From Acidobacteriota bacterium (lineage in GTDB: Bacteria; Actinomycetota; Acidimicrobiia; Spongiisociales; UBA5794), in NCBI GenBank assembly GCA_004356175.1, contig SMXV01000129.1, forward strand, positions 1-15,389: 15,389 bases of DNA, written 5' to 3'. A program made the position numbers and the translations under genes. The notes beneath the pieces were generated by a model. The model saw only the letters and a list, made by a program, of their open reading frames with translations. It searched no databases and was not told where the DNA came from. This document shows positions 14,314 to 15,389 of this stretch, piece after piece; the first letter of the stretch is position 1, and every line of letters begins with the position of its first letter.

Positions 14314-15032
14314 GCAATGGCCGAGAGCACGAGGCCGTGCGGCGGCACAGCACCGGCCGTTCGATGACGTTCCGTTGCGGCCAAAGTGTCGCGAACGGTT
14401 TCGGATCTCACTCGGCCCCGCCCAACTTCCACGCTGACCCCAACGACGGATCTCACCATCTGATGGCAGAATGAGTTTGCGCCAATTGATAGCTCGACGA
14501 GGTCGCCGTCGCGCTGCCACTGGATCCAGAACACGTTGCGTTCGGTGGACAGGTCTGCCTGTCTGCGGCAGAACGCCGCGAAATCGTGACTTCCGACAAG
14601 GGGGGAGACAGCCCCGTTCATGTCAGCGACATTGAGAGGCTCGTCGAAGGTCCACGTCGTGCCAGCCGCGAGCGGGTCGGGATGTGGCGCATTGTTGATG
14701 CGGTACCTATAGGCCCTGCCCTCTGCGCCAAATCGGGCATGGAACCCGTCGGGTACGTCAACAAGACTGCGCAGCACGATCTCAGGACCGAGTTGAGCGT
14801 TCAGCGACCGAAGCACCCGTCCCGTATCGAGCTCTGGACATCGAAACGACATCACCTGGTGGGACGCATGCACACCTTTGTCTGTCCGACCCGCAACGAC
14901 CGTCGCTGCGTCTTGGGTATAGGGAGCAAGCGCCTGTTCCATCTCACCCTGTATGGTGCGAAGGTCTGGCTGTTTTGCGTATCCGTAGAAGTGCGCACCG
15001 TTGTAGGAAAAGTCAAGTCGATATGTCAACAT
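14262..15032 (-). CDS. truA: tRNA pseudouridine(38-40) synthase TruA
   Basis: 256-residue pseudouridine synthase that modifies U38-U40 in the anticodon stem-loop. The catalytic Asp51 is in AGRTDKGVHASHQV. RAYRYRI (about 105-111), SHDFAAFCRR (147-156) and NSFCHQMVRSVVG (about 186-198) are the other family blocks. Length is typical. ATG 15032 starts six bases after the stop codon of the upstream membrane-protein gene, and no Shine-Dalgarno is visible, so it is probably read by coupled translation. The last 52 bases, coding for the C-terminal residues after the conserved core, are antiparallel to the 3' end of ilvA. In most actinobacteria truA lies just upstream of rplM; here ilvA is inserted between them. 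Confidence 0.96.
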   Translation of the reverse strand: MLTYRLDFSYNGAHFYGYAKQPDLRTIQGEMEQALAPYTQDAATVVAGRTDKGVHASHQVMSFRCPELDTGRVLRSLNAQLGPEIVLRSLVDVPDGFHARFGAEGRAYRYRINNAPHPDPLAAGTTWTFDEPLNVADMNGAVSPLVGSHDFAAFCRRQADLSTERNVFWIQWQRDGDLVELSIGANSFCHQMVRSVVGVSVEVGRGRVRSETVRDTLAATERHRTAGAVPPHGLVLSAIAYDGETLARPGWVSDTT

Positions 15033-15037
15033 ACGCG

Positions 15038-15389
15038 TCAGAATCTGAGCGACCCAAGAATCGACTGTGCAATCACCATCACGATAAGCCCACCAACCGC
15101 CGCCGCAAACGCCTTCTGAATCGACAGGTCAACGACGTAGGACAGACCGTTCGCGACGATGACAACGAACCAGACACCAGCAGCCAACAGCGCAAGATAG
15201 ACGTCTGGAATAATTCTCCATGTGACGATCACGAGCAGCAGTGTCGGATACGCGAATCCAGAGGTGCGCAGATAGATTGCGAAATTGCCGGATCCCTCCA
15301 GCAGGTAGTGGCTGACCACGTAGACAGCCCCCGAGTACACGATCCATCCGAACAGTGCATTAATAAATACGTTGATCAGAGTCGCGGGA
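15038..15389 (-). CDS. YIP1-like integral membrane protein, 5'-truncated
   Basis: The frame is open to the right edge of the window, so the N-terminal part is missing; about 117 codons are visible. A GTG at 15340 could be read as a start, but the preceding codons continue in a sensible hydrophobic sequence (ATLINVFINALFGWIVYSG), so it is internal. The protein has about four hydrophobic segments: ATLINVFINALFGWIVYSGA, a second around YPTLLLVIVTW, ALLAAGVWFVVIVANGLSYV, and AFAAAVGGLIVMVIAQSILG. The order, with VANGLSYV and KAFAAAVGG, resembles the YIP1 domain. Function in bacteria is unknown. It lies five bases upstream of truA in the same direction. Confidence 0.7.
   Translation of the reverse strand, partial: PATLINVFINALFGWIVYSGAVYVVSHYLLEGSGNFAIYLRTSGFAYPTLLLVIVTWRIIPDVYLALLAAGVWFVVIVANGLSYVVDLSIQKAFAAAVGGLIVMVIAQSILGSLRF

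Noticed and set aside
1..15389. tRNA or rRNA genes, CRISPR arrays, insertion sequences, phage or defence genes
   Set aside because: None was seen on either strand; the genes are chromosomal housekeeping or envelope genes with no transposase, integrase or spaced repeats.

Overview
The window reads as a chromosomal housekeeping block of a Gram-positive, high-GC bacterium, most likely an actinobacterium. The order (YIP1 protein)-truA ... rplM-rpsI-glmM ... glmS ... acpS-nnr-alr ... tsaE-tsaB-rimI-tsaD is the classic actinobacterial arrangement. Base composition is moderate (high 50s % GC by eye), many starts are GTG, genes overlap as ATGA/GTGA, and several lack a clear Shine-Dalgarno. An early-branching class such as Acidimicrobiia is my guess, not something the sequence proves.

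Layout from left to right. Positions 1-6110, minus strand: a tightly coupled nine-gene operon transcribed leftward, acpS - nnr (fused NAD(P)HX epimerase/dehydratase) - alr - P1/DmpA-type self-processing hydrolase - type-4 uracil-DNA glycosylase - tsaE - tsaB - rimI - tsaD. Only the first codons of tsaD are inside the window. Positions 6324-8341: an accessory envelope cassette. A small lipoprotein and a lipoprotein with an Ig-like plus a thioredoxin-like domain lie on the minus strand, ending at a hairpin terminator. Divergent from them is a two-TM protein with a cupredoxin-like external domain. Positions 8412-12939, minus strand: glmS, glmM, rpsI and rplM. Positions 12940-13077 hold back-to-back promoters for rplM and a plus-strand threonine ammonia-lyase gene (ilvA-type). 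That gene overlaps convergently with truA, which is preceded by a 5'-truncated YIP1-like membrane protein gene.

The main discovery is in the 476-base gap between glmM and glmS. On the minus strand, directly upstream of glmS, lies a complete glmS ribozyme/riboswitch (about 10433-10297): the cleavage site, the P1, P2, P3, P4 and P4.1 helices, the GACGAGG core and the UAUCGAA/UUCGGCGGAUG pseudoknot strands can all be drawn. This element is best known from Firmicutes, so finding it in an apparently actinobacterial gene order is notable. Upstream of it in the same gap is an imperfect tandem repeat with a 50-base period. Each copy folds into the same kind of hairpin with partly compensatory changes, and I do not recognise it.

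Functionally the block joins amino-sugar precursor synthesis (GlmS, GlmM), peptidoglycan D-alanine supply (Alr), lipid carrier activation (AcpS), cofactor repair (Nnr), uracil repair (Udg), translation (L13, S9, TruA, the t6A enzymes TsaE/TsaB/TsaD, RimI) and a probable extracytoplasmic copper/thiol cassette.
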